64,000 bases of DNA from contig OZ024740.1 of NCBI GenBank assembly GCA_964016885.1, forward strand, positions 204,903,976 through 204,967,975, written 5' to 3'. Of this stretch, positions 43,939 through 53,960 are shown one piece after another; the first letter of the stretch is position 1, and each line of letters begins with the position of its first letter. The position numbers and the translations under genes are program-made. Origin of the DNA: Eledone cirrhosa. Its lineage: Eukaryota; Mollusca; Cephalopoda; Octopoda; Eledonidae. The notes below the pieces were generated by a model. It saw only the letters and a program-made list of their open reading frames with translations, was not told where the DNA came from and ran no database searches.

Positions 43939-44133
43939 TTAACCATTTAGTATTTAAACCAACCATATCTGGCCAGAATTCTCACCATAATTGGCTGCTC
44001 ATACCAATGTTAAGGTATTATTCTCAAAATAAATAATATCAAAATCTTGTAGATTTGATATCATGTGAGATAATTATGAGGTAAAGCCTTTACTGTGAAA
44101 ATATAGTAAATATAGAGTAATGTAAAGGGTTAA
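43939..44133 (-). mobile_element. MITE1, complete but shortened
   Basis: TTAA at 43939-43942 and 44130-44133; left 'aaccatttagtatttaaacc', right 'gtaatgtaaagggttaa' with a small deletion in the right end. Confidence 0.8.
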
Positions 44134-44454
44134 GGCCAGCCAATAAAATTGTTACAATCAAACCTGGATTTTAACAAAGAAATCATCAGATGAAATCTAG
44201 CCAATAAAATTCTGTATATAGCCAAATTCCAAATGTTTAACATTGAGAACATCAAATGATGTCATTGCTCTGGTGAGCAGTGAAGTGTACATCTATGTCA
44301 ATGTACAATATGCTATATTAAGTGATATTAAAACAAAAAAATTAAGATGACCTAGATGACTAAGATGGCAGGGTGCCCTGATGCTGTGGGATCACTTTGG
44401 TTAGGTCATGTCACATCATCTTGCTCTACACAGCAAGAATTTATTTTAACATAC

Positions 44455-44860
44455 ATTACACTGTAAAGTAGTTGTGTAGGGGTCACGACAAAAAGTGTCC
44501 AGCACACTGTAAAATGGTCATGTAGGGTCATGACAAAAAGCACCAATCCACACTGTAAAGTTGTTGTTTAGGTATTATGACAAAAAACACCCAGTCTACA
44601 CTGTAAAGTGGTTTAGGTATCATCACAAAAAACACCCAGTCCACGCTGTAAAGTGGTTGTGTAGGTGTCAACAAAAAGCACCCAGCATTCACTGTAAATG
44701 AGGTTGGTGTTAGGAAAGGCATCCAATTGGAGAAATCAAGCCAAAATCAGTTCTGTATGAGATTGACATGGTCACCTGACCTAGCATTGCTCACAATTGG
44801 ATAACTCGTCTAATCCATGCCAGCGTGGAAAAATGTACATTAAACGGTGATGATGATCAT
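44455..44860 (+). mobile_element. LINE-A 3' UTR with five tandem units and full tail
   Basis: Five 43-49-bp units (44457-44685) precede 'cactgtaaatgaggttggtg', 'cagcgtggaaaaatgtacat' and 'ggtgatgatgatcatcatc'. The ORF is absent. Confidence 0.8.
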
Positions 44861-45214
44861 CATCACAATGACTAAGATTTCACACTTTATTTTCATCTTA
44901 GATCAAACTTCTATTCTATGTTCTAGTGTGAATTTTGTTGACTTTTGTATATCTAATATTTTCCACCATTGATATGTTTAATTTATGCATATCATGTTTT
45001 CTATTGAAGCATATGTAAATCCATCATGTTTTATTATCTTTGGTGTGTTTCTTTCACATTTATCATTTATTTCCTGGTGTCAAAATTACCCTCACACTTT
45101 TTTGTGACTTGGTCACTGACATACTTTCATTGTAACAGTGTATCAACATTTTTGACATCAGAAAATGTAAAATGAATTTAAGTTTTTGTGAGCTTTTTGA
45201 ATGATTATAATATA
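44861..45214. other. AT-rich unique sequence before the minisatellite
   Basis: No ORF or repeat found. The last bases before 45215 grade into the first, incomplete repeat unit. Confidence 0.5.
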
Positions 45215-48200
45215 GTTTCCTCAATGCAATTGCTTTAGTTTCAACACTGTCCCAGATCAAGTCCCATGCCAAACAAGTACAACTGTGGCTAAAAGGATAT
45301 TCTTCCTTAATGTAAATTGCTTTAGTTTCAACACTGTCCCAGATCAAGTCACATGTCAAACAAGTACAACTGTGGCTAAAATGATATTCTTCCTTAATGT
45401 AAATTGCTTTAATTTCAACACTGTCCCAGATCAAGTCACTTGTCAAACAAGTACAACTGTGGCTAAAATGATATTCTTCCTCAATGCAATTGCTTTAGTT
45501 TCAACACTGTCCCAGATCAAGTCACTTGTCAAACAAGTACAACTGTGGCTAAAATGATATTCTTCCTTAATGTAAATTGCTTTAGTTTCAACACTGTCCC
45601 AGATCAAGTCACTTGTCAAACAAGTACAACTGTGGCTAAAATGATATTCTTCCTCAATGTAAATTGCTTTAGTTTCAACACTGTCCCAGATCAAGTCACT
45701 TGTCAAACAAGTACAACTGTGGCTAAAATGATATTCTTCCTCAATGTAAATTGCTTTAGTTTCAACACTGTCCCAGATCAAGTCACTTGTCAAACAAGTA
45801 CAACTGTGGCTAAAATGATATTCTTCCTTAATGTAAATTGCTTTAGTTTCAACACTGTCCCAGATCAAGTCACATGTCAAACAAGTACAACTGTGGCTAA
45901 AATGATATTCTTCCTCAATGTAAATTGCTTTAGTTTCAACACTGTCTCAGATCAAGTCACATGTCAAACAAGTACAACTGTGGCTAAAATGATATTCTTC
46001 CTCAATGTAAATTGCTTTAGTTTCAACACTGTCCCAGATCAAGTCACTTGTCAAACAAGTACAACTGTGGCTAAAATGATATTCTTCCTTAATGTAAATT
46101 GCTTTAGTTTCAACACTGTCCCAGATCAAGTCACTTGTCAAACAAGTACAACTGTGGCTAAAATGATATTCTTCCTTAATGTAAATTGCTTTAGTTTCAA
46201 CACTGTCCCAGATCAAGTCACTTGTCAAACAAGTACAACTGTGGCTAAAATGATATTCTTCCTCAATGTAAATTGCTTTAGTTTCAACACTGTCCCAGAT
46301 CAAGTCACTTGTCAAACAAGTACAACTGTGGCTAAAATGATATTCTTCCTTAATGTAAATTGCTTTAGTTTCAACACTGTCCCAGATCAAGTCACTTGTC
46401 AAACAAGTACAACTGTGGCTAAAATGATATTCTTCCTCAATGTAAATTGCTTTAGTTTCAACACTGTCCCAGATCAAGTCACATGTCAAACAAGTACAAT
46501 TGTGGCTAAAATGATATTCTTCCTCAATGTAAATTGCTTTAGTTTCAACACTGTCCCAGATCAAGTCACTTGTCAAACAAGTACAACTGTGGCTAAAATG
46601 ATATTCTTCCTTAATGTAAATTGCTTTAGTTTCAACACTGTCCCAGATCAAGTCACTTGTCAAACAAGTACAACTGTGGCTAAAATGATATTCTTCCTCA
46701 ATGTAAATTGCTTTAGTTTCAACACTGTCCCAGATCAAGTCACTTGTCAAACAAGTACAACTGTGGCTAAAATGATATTCTTCCTCAATGTAAATTGCTT
46801 TAGTTTCAAGACTGTCCTAGATCAAGTCACTTGTCAAACAAGTACAACTGTGGCTAAAATGATATTCTTCCTCAATGTAAATTGCTTTAGTTTCAACACT
46901 GTCCCAGATCAAGTCACATGTCAAACAAGTACAATTGTGGCTAAAATGATATTCTTCCTCAATGTAAATTGCTTTAGTTTCAACACTGTCCCAGATCAAG
47001 TCACTTGTCAAACAAGTACAACTGTGGCTAAAATGATATTCTTCCTTAATGTAAATTGCTTTAGTTTCAAGACTGTCCCAGATCAAGTCACTTGTCAAAC
47101 AAGTACAATTGTGGCTAAAATGATATTCTTCCTCAATGTAAATTGCTTTAGTTTCAACACTGTCCCAGATCAAGTCACTTGTCAAACAAGTACAACTGTG
47201 GCTAAAATGATATTCTTCCTCAATGTAAATTGCTTTAGTTTCAACACTGTCCCAGATCAAGTCACTTGTCAAACAAGTACAACTGTGGCTAAAATGATAT
47301 TCTTCCTCAATGTAAATTGCTTTAGTTTCAACACTGTCCCAGATCAAGTCACTTGTCAAACAAGTACAACTGTGGCTAAAATGATATTCTTCCTTAATGT
47401 AAATTGCTTTAGTTTCAACACTGTCCCAGATCAAGTCACTTGTCAAACAAGTACAACTGTGGCTAAAATGATATTCTTCCTTAATGTAAATTGCTTTAGT
47501 TTCAACACTGTCCCAGATCAAGTCACTTGTCAAACAAGTACAACTGTGGCTAAAATGATATTCTTCCTCAATGTAAATTGCTTTAGTTTCAACACTGTCC
47601 CAGATCAAGTCACTTGTCAAACAAGTACAATTGTGGCTAAAATGATATTCTTCCTCAATGTAAATTGCTTTAGTTTCAACACTGTCCCAGATCAAGTCAC
47701 ATGTCAAACAAGTACAATTGTGGCTAAAATGATATTCTTCCTCAATGTAAATTGCTTTAGTTTCAACACTGTCCCAGATCAAGTCACTTGTCAAACAAGT
47801 ACAACTGTGGCTAAAATGATATTCTTCCTTAATGTAAATTGCTTTAGTTTCAAGACTGTCCCAGATCAAGTCACTTGTCAAACAAGTACAATTGTGGCTA
47901 AAATGATATTCTTCCTCAATGTAAATTGCTTTAGTTTCAACACTGTCCCAGATCAAGTCACTTGTCAAACAAGTACAACTGTGGCTAAAATGATATTCTT
48001 CCTCAATGTAAATTGCTTTAGTTTCAACACTGTCCCAGATCAAGTCACTTGTCAAACAAGTACAACTGTGGCTAAAATGATATTCTTCCTCAATGTAAAT
48101 TGCTTTAGTTTCAACACTGTCCCAGATCAAGTCACTTGTCAAACAAGTACAACTGTGGCTAAAATGATATTCTTCCTTAATGTAAATTGCTTTAGTTTCA

Positions 48201-48858
48201 ACACTGTCCCAGATCAAGTCACTTGTCAAACAAGTACAACTGTGGCTAAAATGATATTCTTCCTCAATGTAAATTGCTTTAGTTTCAACACTGTCCCAGA
48301 TCAAGTCACTTGTCAAACAAGTACAATTGTGGCTAAAATGATATTCTTCCTCAATGTAAATTGCTTTAGTTTCAACACTGTCCCAGATCAAGTCACTTGT
48401 CAAACAAGTACAACTGTGGCTAAAATGATATTCTTCCTTAATGTAAATTGCTTTAGTTTCAAGACTGTCCCAGATCAAGTCACTTGTCAAACAAGTACAA
48501 CTGTGGCTAAAATGATATTCTTCCTCAATGTAAATTGCTTTAGTTTCAACACTGTCCCAGATCAAGTCACTTGTCAAACAAGTACAACTGTGGCTAAAAT
48601 GATATTCTTCCTTAATGTAAATTGCTTTAGTTTCAACACTGTCCCAGATCAAGTCACTTGTCAAACAAGTACAACTGTGGCTAAAATGATATTCTTCCTT
48701 AATGTAAATTGCTTTAGTTTCAACACTGTCCCAGATCAAGTCACTTGTCAAACAAGTACAATTGTGGCTAAAATGATATTCTTCCTCAATGTAAATTGCT
48801 TTAGTTTCAACACTGTCTCAGATCAAGTCACTTGCCAAACAAGTACAACTGTGGCTGA
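45215..48858 (+). repeat. 87-bp minisatellite, about 42 copies, open on both strands
   Basis: Anchor 'aactgtggct' recurs every 87 bp from 45541 to 48847 (38 exact intervals), with three earlier anchors at 45281, 45368 and 45455; the interval 45455-45541 is 86 bp because 'caatgcaattg' lacks one base. The plus frame reads AKMIFFLNVNCFSFNTVPDQ plus VTCQTSTTV per 29-residue unit and stays open from 45545 to a TAA at 48863-48865. The minus frame reads CTCLTSDLIWDSVETKAIY plus IKEEYHFSHS and is open in three blocks, broken where 'cccag' becomes 'ctcag' or by a changed unit. Only about six positions vary between units. No start codon or gene-like N-terminus precedes it, and the first units are out of frame, so coding is unlikely. 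Confidence 0.92.
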
Positions 48859-49105
48859 AATTTAAGAGCTTCTGCCAAGTTATCAAATACCCAAGGGACA
48901 GTTGTTACATGTTGCCTATATTTTGCTCTATATTTCAATAAAGTGTTGATTAAAATTTCCATTACATCTTTTACAAATGAAGTTTATTGTCATAATGATA
49001 ATTTCTAAATAACATTGATAGTTTTTCTCTGACTTTCAATATTGATCTCACACTCTCTTTCTCTCTCTTTTTTCTTTTCCTCCCCTCCCTCTCTCTCTCA
49101 TACAG

Positions 49106-49234
49106 AGTCCTAACAAAGATATAGTGGTGAGAATTTGTAATGATATCGTGAAATTTTCTGGACTTGGATCAACTGAGCCACAATTAAAATTCATCTGTAA
49201 TTCACTTAAAGTAGAGAAAGAAGACAGTGAAAAA
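49106..49234 (+). CDS. COMMD9: COMMD9, exon 2
   Basis: A 129-bp exon, 43 codons in phase 0, sits between a strong polypyrimidine tract ending TACAG (49101-49105) and a consensus donor GTAAGT (49235-49240). It reads SPNKDIVVRICNDIVKFSGL, GSTEPQLKFICNSLK and VEKEDSEK. The pattern [S/P]xKD[I/V]VxxxC, then L..xC.SL.V..E..E, follows the helical N-terminal domain of COMMD9. The COMM domain itself, with its conserved Trp and Leu-rich strand, is not in this exon. The exon lies 247 bp after the minisatellite and 50 bp before an inverted SINE-C. Later exons were not found in the remaining 14.7 kb. Confidence 0.78.
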
Positions 49235-49283
49235 GTAAGTCCATAATTCATTCCATCCTGAAAACTTGGAGAACTGAAAACTT

Positions 49284-49640
49284 TTTATTTCTTTTACTTG
49301 TTTCAGTCGTTAGACTGTAACTATGCTGGGGTATTGCTTTGAAGGGAATTAATCAATTATATTGACCCTAGTACTTTTTATATTTATCAAGTTTGGTGCT
49401 TATTTTATCAATCACTTTCTGTGGAACTGCTAAGTTACAGGGCATAAACAGACACAGGCACACACATACACACGCATGTATACAACAAGCTTCTACACAG
49501 TTTCTGTCTACCAACTTCCACTCATAAGGCATCACTCAATCTGAGGCTATAATAGAAGACAATTGCTCATGGTTCCAGTAGACCTTAAACAAAGAACCAC
49601 ATGGTGGCAATGCAAACTCCTTAAGGAGGTAACCATGTCT
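49284..49640 (-). mobile_element. SINE-C, inverted, just after COMMD9 exon 2
   Basis: Starts 'cttttacttgtttcagtcgt' (tail reversed), includes 'cagtttctgtctaccaactt', and ends near 'tccttaaggaggtaacca' (head reversed). A CA-rich patch at 49455-49478 is typical of this family's middle. Confidence 0.75.
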
Positions 49641-49702
49641 GTGCCCATACCTCAATCATGTTTTTTAATAATACTGAAATTTTGAAAAGTATTAACCTTT
49701 GC

Positions 49703-50022
49703 AAGCATGGTTGTGTGAATAAAGAATTTGCTTTGCAATCATATTGTCTTGGGCTGAATGTGAAGCACCTTGGACAAATGTTTTCTACTATAGCCATGGG
49801 TTGACCAATGGCTTGTGAATGAAATTTGATAGATGGAAACTGCTTGTGAGTGTGCCTGTATATATATATGTGTGTGTGTGTGTGTGTTTATGTCTTGTAA
49901 ACTAGTAGTTTGATAAACAGATACTGGGGTTGATATAGTCTACTAAAATTTCTTCAATCTGGTGTCCCAGCATGACTGCAGTCTAATTACTGAAGCCAGT
50001 AAAAGAATAAAAGAACAATACT
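49703..50022 (+). mobile_element. SINE-C, direct orientation
   Basis: Head near 'catggttgtgtgaataaaga', then 'ggacaaatgttttctactat', 'gatagatggaaactgcttgt', a TA/TG microsatellite middle and 'ctgaagccagtaaaagaata'. Together with the previous entry it forms an inverted pair 60 bp apart. Confidence 0.78.
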
Positions 50023-50060
50023 AATTTTTGTTTTCTTTAAACCTCTTTGTGACTATACTT

Positions 50061-50510
50061 TTAACCCTTTAGCATTTACATTATATTTACTATTGCATTT
50101 TCACGGTAAGTGCTTTATGCAAGGGCGGTGAATTGGCAGTATCGGTAGAGTGTCGGACATGCTTTCCAACATAGTTATGTCCCTTTACGATCTGAGTTCA
50201 AATCCCACTGAGGTTAACTTTGCCTTTCATCCTTACGAGGTCGATAAAATAAAGTACCAGTAATATACTGGAATAATTGCTGGCCTTGTGCCAAAAGTAG
50301 AAACAATTATATTTACTATTGCATTTTCACGGTAAGTGCTTTATCTCACATAATTATTTCATATAATATGGAATCTATGAGATTTTGATATTATTTATTT
50401 TGAGAACAATACCTTAATGTCGGTATGAGTGGCCGGTTACAGCCAGTTTGAACAGAAAGAGGTGAGAGAATTCTGGTTGGATACGGCCGGTTTAAATGCT
50501 AAAGGGTTAA
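50061..50510 (+). mobile_element. MITE1 inserted at TTAA, itself split by SINE-B
   Basis: TTAA at 50061-50064 and 50507-50510; ends TTAACCCTTTAGCATTTACA and 'taaatgctaaagggttaa'. Internal 'ggccggttacagccagtttg'. Confidence 0.87.
50119..50306 (+). mobile_element. SINE-B with a 38-bp direct repeat on each side
   Basis: Bases 50081-50118 and 50307-50344 are identical (start 'ttatatttactattgcattt', end 'gtaagtgctttat'). The SINE between them has the head 'gaattggcagtatcggtag' and the 'agtagaaacaa' end. A 38-bp duplication is much longer than usual for a SINE. Confidence 0.9.
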
Positions 50511-50839
50511 TGAAATAAGCTACTTGTATTTGACTTAATTCTTAAAATAATGAAGAATTGGAAGATATTTAGTAAAATAACTTATTAATTAATATATTGA
50601 GTTGGTGTCTAGAACATAACCTAACAAAATTCTTTTATATAAAATTATGATGCAAGGTTTTCAATATAAGGTAGATAGAAGAGAAACTAGATATCAGGTA
50701 TACTTAAACAAGGAGAGAAGCAAAAAGTATGAGGTTTGCATATGTTCTGCATTTTGAGAATCTGAGCTGTGATGTTTGGGATTGTAAAACAGTGTATTAA
50801 TATGAATTATAGAGTTGTTGATAGCAGTGTCCTCACCCT

Positions 50840-51345
50840 TACTAATGCTAAGAGGAAGGAGGCATGCAAATGTTATTATGAGAGGTTGCTGAATAAGGGG
50901 AATTCAAATAGACCTAACCAGCAATTAAAATCAACAGTTTAAGAATCAAAATAGCTATTAAGAATATGATGGCAAGGAAAGCAGTTGGAATATCAAGAAT
51001 AGTCAGAAAGATATTGAATATGTTCTGTGAAGTAGGATTGTGTGATTTAATCACTCATATATTTAATGTGAAAGCTTCTATACATAACTTTCATCAACCT
51101 AGAGAAGGCCTTTCACAAGATATTACACTTTGAAGACTGGTGGTCATCAACAGCTTTATGTGTAGATAAATAGTTCATGAGAACCACACAAGTCATATAC
51201 AGAGATGCTATTCACAACTAAGTCAGCTACAAGGAATTGAGCATATAATTAGATGTCTACCAGGGCTCATATTTCAAGCTCTTCCTGTTTATTATTGTTT
51301 CCAGGTCTTAACAGAAGAGTTTCAGACTATTTGAAGGTCTATACA
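50840..51345 (+). pseudogene. LINE-A reverse-transcriptase relic, highly degenerate
   Basis: Scattered matches: EACKCYYERLLNKGNSNRPN, then FINLEKAFHKILHFEDWWSS (motif A region), IYRDAIHN and VYQGSYFKLFLFIIVSRS (motif B region). Numerous stops and shifts. Same order as 58.3-59.1 kb. Confidence 0.6.
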
Positions 51346-52330
51346 CCAATAACCTTAGTTATGTGTGCATTCTTAGATTTACCATTACCCTTAACCTTTG
51401 TGTGTGCGTGTGTTTATGTATAGAAGCTTTAGCTCATAGGACTTCCATGATCTATGAACAATAATAGTAATCTAAGGATTTGTAGCTCATGAAGCCAATA
51501 AACTATTAGCCTGCCACTCACAAGACACCTAGTTCATGTATCTTCCCTAGTACTTTGCTGTATCCGTAGCCAAAACAGTTGTTGTTAAGCTGCAAGTCTG
51601 CCCTGATCAAATGATCTATGATCAGAAAAATTTCCAACCATGACCATATCATCCTAATTTTTATATCTAGAACTGCATTGTCAAATGTGTCTTTCATTTC
51701 TTAAGACAGTAAGAATTTTAAGTAGATTTGACTTCTATTTCTAATAGGTCAAGAAACCATTTAGAATCTCCTTCTTTTGCTCATCTCTTAAATAAGTATG
51801 TGCTGAACCTCACAAAGGAAATGACCAGGACCAAGAAAACTGGCAATATTCTGTAATACGAGGAACTTGCCTTCCCATGTAAGTGGAACGATTGCAGCAG
51901 AAGCAAGATGGCTAATCCACGTACTTCCCTCCACTCTAAACCTGAAGAAGCAGTGAGATGTTAAACACTCGAGTCTCATCTCCCACCCACCAGTATACTC
52001 CTGAAATCTCTGCCAGTATGCCCCTAATCTCTTCCTTCACCTTAAACTCAATGAAGCAGAGAGATGGAACAATTCTTAGGTCCTAATCTGCCAATATACT
52101 CCTGACTTTTTTGCCTAATCCATACTAGCATAGAAATCTAGGTGGACTGATTCACCTTTCTTGCTGAGTCCTTGCATCCTCAACAACCTCCCAACCCAAG
52201 AAAGCCTGGCATATACTAAAAAATGACTGGCACCACCCACCCAACCACATGCCCCAAGCAATATATAAATGTCCCATATTTAGGCCACTAATGGAAGACA
52301 GGAACCAGCATCCCCCCCACCCCCAACACT
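51346..52330. other. No gene recognised
   Basis: A segment at 51900-52110 contains a rough internal duplication ('cagtgagatgttaaacactc' versus 'cagagagatggaacaattct'). No coding support. Confidence 0.4.
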
Positions 52331-52334
52331 ACCA

Positions 52335-52680
52335 TGTACACTAAACACCTGAGTGCTGTAATGAAATAGGGCTGGTGCCACTACAATAGCATCAAGTCTA
52401 ACCTGTAAGGTGGTAGTGCTGGTGCCACTACAAAAGCACCCAGTCTACTATGTAAGGTGGTAGTGTTGTTGTAAAGTAGTTGGAAGTGCATCCAGCTATA
52501 GAAACCATGTTCCCAGTACACTCTGTAAAGTGGTTGATGTTAAGAAGGACAAATATCAATAGAAATCAAGTGTATTGACCAGGACCTAGTCACCTTACCA
52601 GGCTGGCCTCAGCATGCGACAGCTGTCTAATCCATGCAAGCATGGAAAATAGACATTAAACAGTTTTGATTTAAATATAA
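52335..52680 (+). mobile_element. LINE-A 3' UTR and tail, older copy
   Basis: Units 'ctgtaaggtggtagtgctgg' repeat three times, then 'ctctgtaaagtggttgatgt' and 'catggaaaatagacattaaa'. Diverged from the young copies. Confidence 0.6.
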
Positions 52681-52684
52681 ACAT

Positions 52685-52893
52685 GTTAACCCTTTCTTTA
52701 CAATATTTATTTCTCATGAAACACACTACCTATATTTTTCAATAATTTTTTTTAATGATTAAAAGTATGGAGACATTTAGTAATATATCTAGCTCACTTT
52801 CTTAATATTAAGATGGTGTTAAGGGCATCAATGTCCTTCCATAAAATCATGATGGAAGTTTTTTAGATAAATATAAACATCTTAGTATCAGGG
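52685..52893 (+). mobile_element. MITE2, left edge TTAA
   Basis: Starts TTAACCCTTTCTTTAC and contains 'ataaaatcatgatggaagtt' and 'agataaatataaacatctta'; the right edge is lost at the next LINE tail. Confidence 0.68.
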
Positions 52894-52894
52894 A

Positions 52895-53170
52895 CCCAGT
52901 ACACCCTGTAAAAATTGCTAGACAATGGTTTGAGAGCCCTCTTCAGTTGTATCAAAGGTATGACAATCTCCTTAGTGTTGGTGTCATGATAAAACACATT
53001 CAGTACACTCTGTAAAGTGTTTGGTGATAGAAAGGGCATCTAAGGGCAGAAAACTTGCTGAACAAAATGACAAAAGTTATGTAAAAAATATGACAACCTC
53101 CCCAGTCCTGACATCCCGACCAGCCCTTCTTAATAGGGACAATGGATGTATGATGATGATGCTGATATAT
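52895..53170 (+). mobile_element. LINE-A 3' tail fragments
   Basis: Contains 'cagtacaccctgtaaaaatt', 'cattcagtacactctgtaaa' and 'gtgatagaaagggcatctaa', closing with 'tgatgatgatgctgat'. Similar to 40245-40470. Confidence 0.55.
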
Positions 53171-53639
53171 GATATATAATTTATTGTTTTCAACAACAGA
53201 TATTGAGCTCAGTTCTATAATTTTAAAAAGCCTCATATTTTTACTTGTCCACCCAATAATACTTTTTTAATTGCGCTGATTACGATGAAGCAAACTGTAA
53301 TCTCACATTAAGCTGCGTCGTTGATCCAATTCCAATTTCCTGTTGCGGACATTTCACCTCACTCCAGTTCTTTTCTTCTTTCAACGAAGTCAATAAAAAG
53401 TTGATGATTAGTGGGCTACAATACTCTAATGATTGTTCAATATATTCCTTTTACATTTCACAATTACACAATACATATTTCTATGGCCGGTTTAAGTCAT
53501 CAGTCCATGATGCAAGACAATCAGATGTAATGAACATAATAGATTTAAAAGATCTAGTTCAGTAATCCTTATAGGGTTACAGCAAAATATAAACAATAAT
53601 ATCTGAAACTTCCCTGTTCTTATCAAAGGTCAATGTGCT
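53171..53639. other. No gene recognised
   Basis: AT-rich; no supported exon. A candidate acceptor near 53201 is followed by frames that close quickly. Confidence 0.4.
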
Positions 53640-53960
53640 TCTCAAAACGCTTTGACAGCATCTAACACAACAGCTTCCTGACTATTACCAAGAGCGTGTG
53701 CCTCTCCAGTTGTTATAGTCACATAAATTGTCTTTTTTCGGTAGCTCCACATTTCCACTCATCCGGACTTTTGCAGTGTGCCAAATTATATTTATCAATA
53801 CAGATAGTTCTTTTACCATTGGATCGCCTTACTTCAGAAGAAATAAAATCTACACCGGTTGCCTTATTGTTTGCCATGGGTTTTAAGCCTTCTTTTATTT
53901 CGCCTTCTGAAATGTGCCTAATAGCAACAAATATTTATCCTATAGAAAAGTAACCGGATT
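53640..53960 (-). pseudogene. Reverse-transcriptase N-terminal relic (LINE)
   Basis: Minus strand reads HISEGEIKEGLKPMANNKAT, GVDFISSEVRRSNGKRTICI, AHCKSPDEWKCGATEKRQF and, after a shift, CDYNNWRGTRSW. The 'NNKAxGxD' and 'xYxNWRG' motifs are RT regions 0 to 2 of non-LTR elements. It differs from LINE-A and LINE-B text at most positions. Confidence 0.68.

Larger units (their letters stand above)
27464..49105 (+). other. COMMD9 intron 1 (inferred)
   Basis: A 21.6-kb interval between two exons of compatible phase 0. It carries LINE, SINE and MITE copies, two foldback elements, a gypsy relic and the 87-bp minisatellite. Additional short exons cannot be excluded, but the protein text across the junction matches the family without a gap. 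Confidence 0.6.
50038..50720 (+). mobile_element. MITE2 split by MITE1 (outermost level of a triple nest)
   Basis: The left part is only 'ttaaacctctttgtgactat' (50038-50060); the right part resumes 'tgaaataagctacttgtat' and includes 'cttttatataaaattatgat'. Excision of 50061-50506 restores the family order at TTAA. Confidence 0.75.

Noticed and set aside
46817..48751. 644-codon minus ORF with Cys and His as a zinc-finger protein
   Set aside because: The Cys and His spacing (CxC, then HxxH 21 residues later) fits no C2H2 finger, and the ORF is broken elsewhere by single-base variants in the same array.
45215..48858. CRISPR-like array
   Set aside because: There are no unique spacers between repeats; units are directly contiguous. 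The context is eukaryotic.
45545..48865. 1106-codon plus ORF as a repeat protein gene
   Set aside because: It is produced by the 87-bp unit lacking stops. It has no unique N-terminus, no promoter or splice support, and it ends as soon as the array ends.
53201..53300. Possible COMMD9 exon 3 after an acceptor-like CAG
   Set aside because: All frames close within a few codons or lack the expected helical text, and no donor follows.
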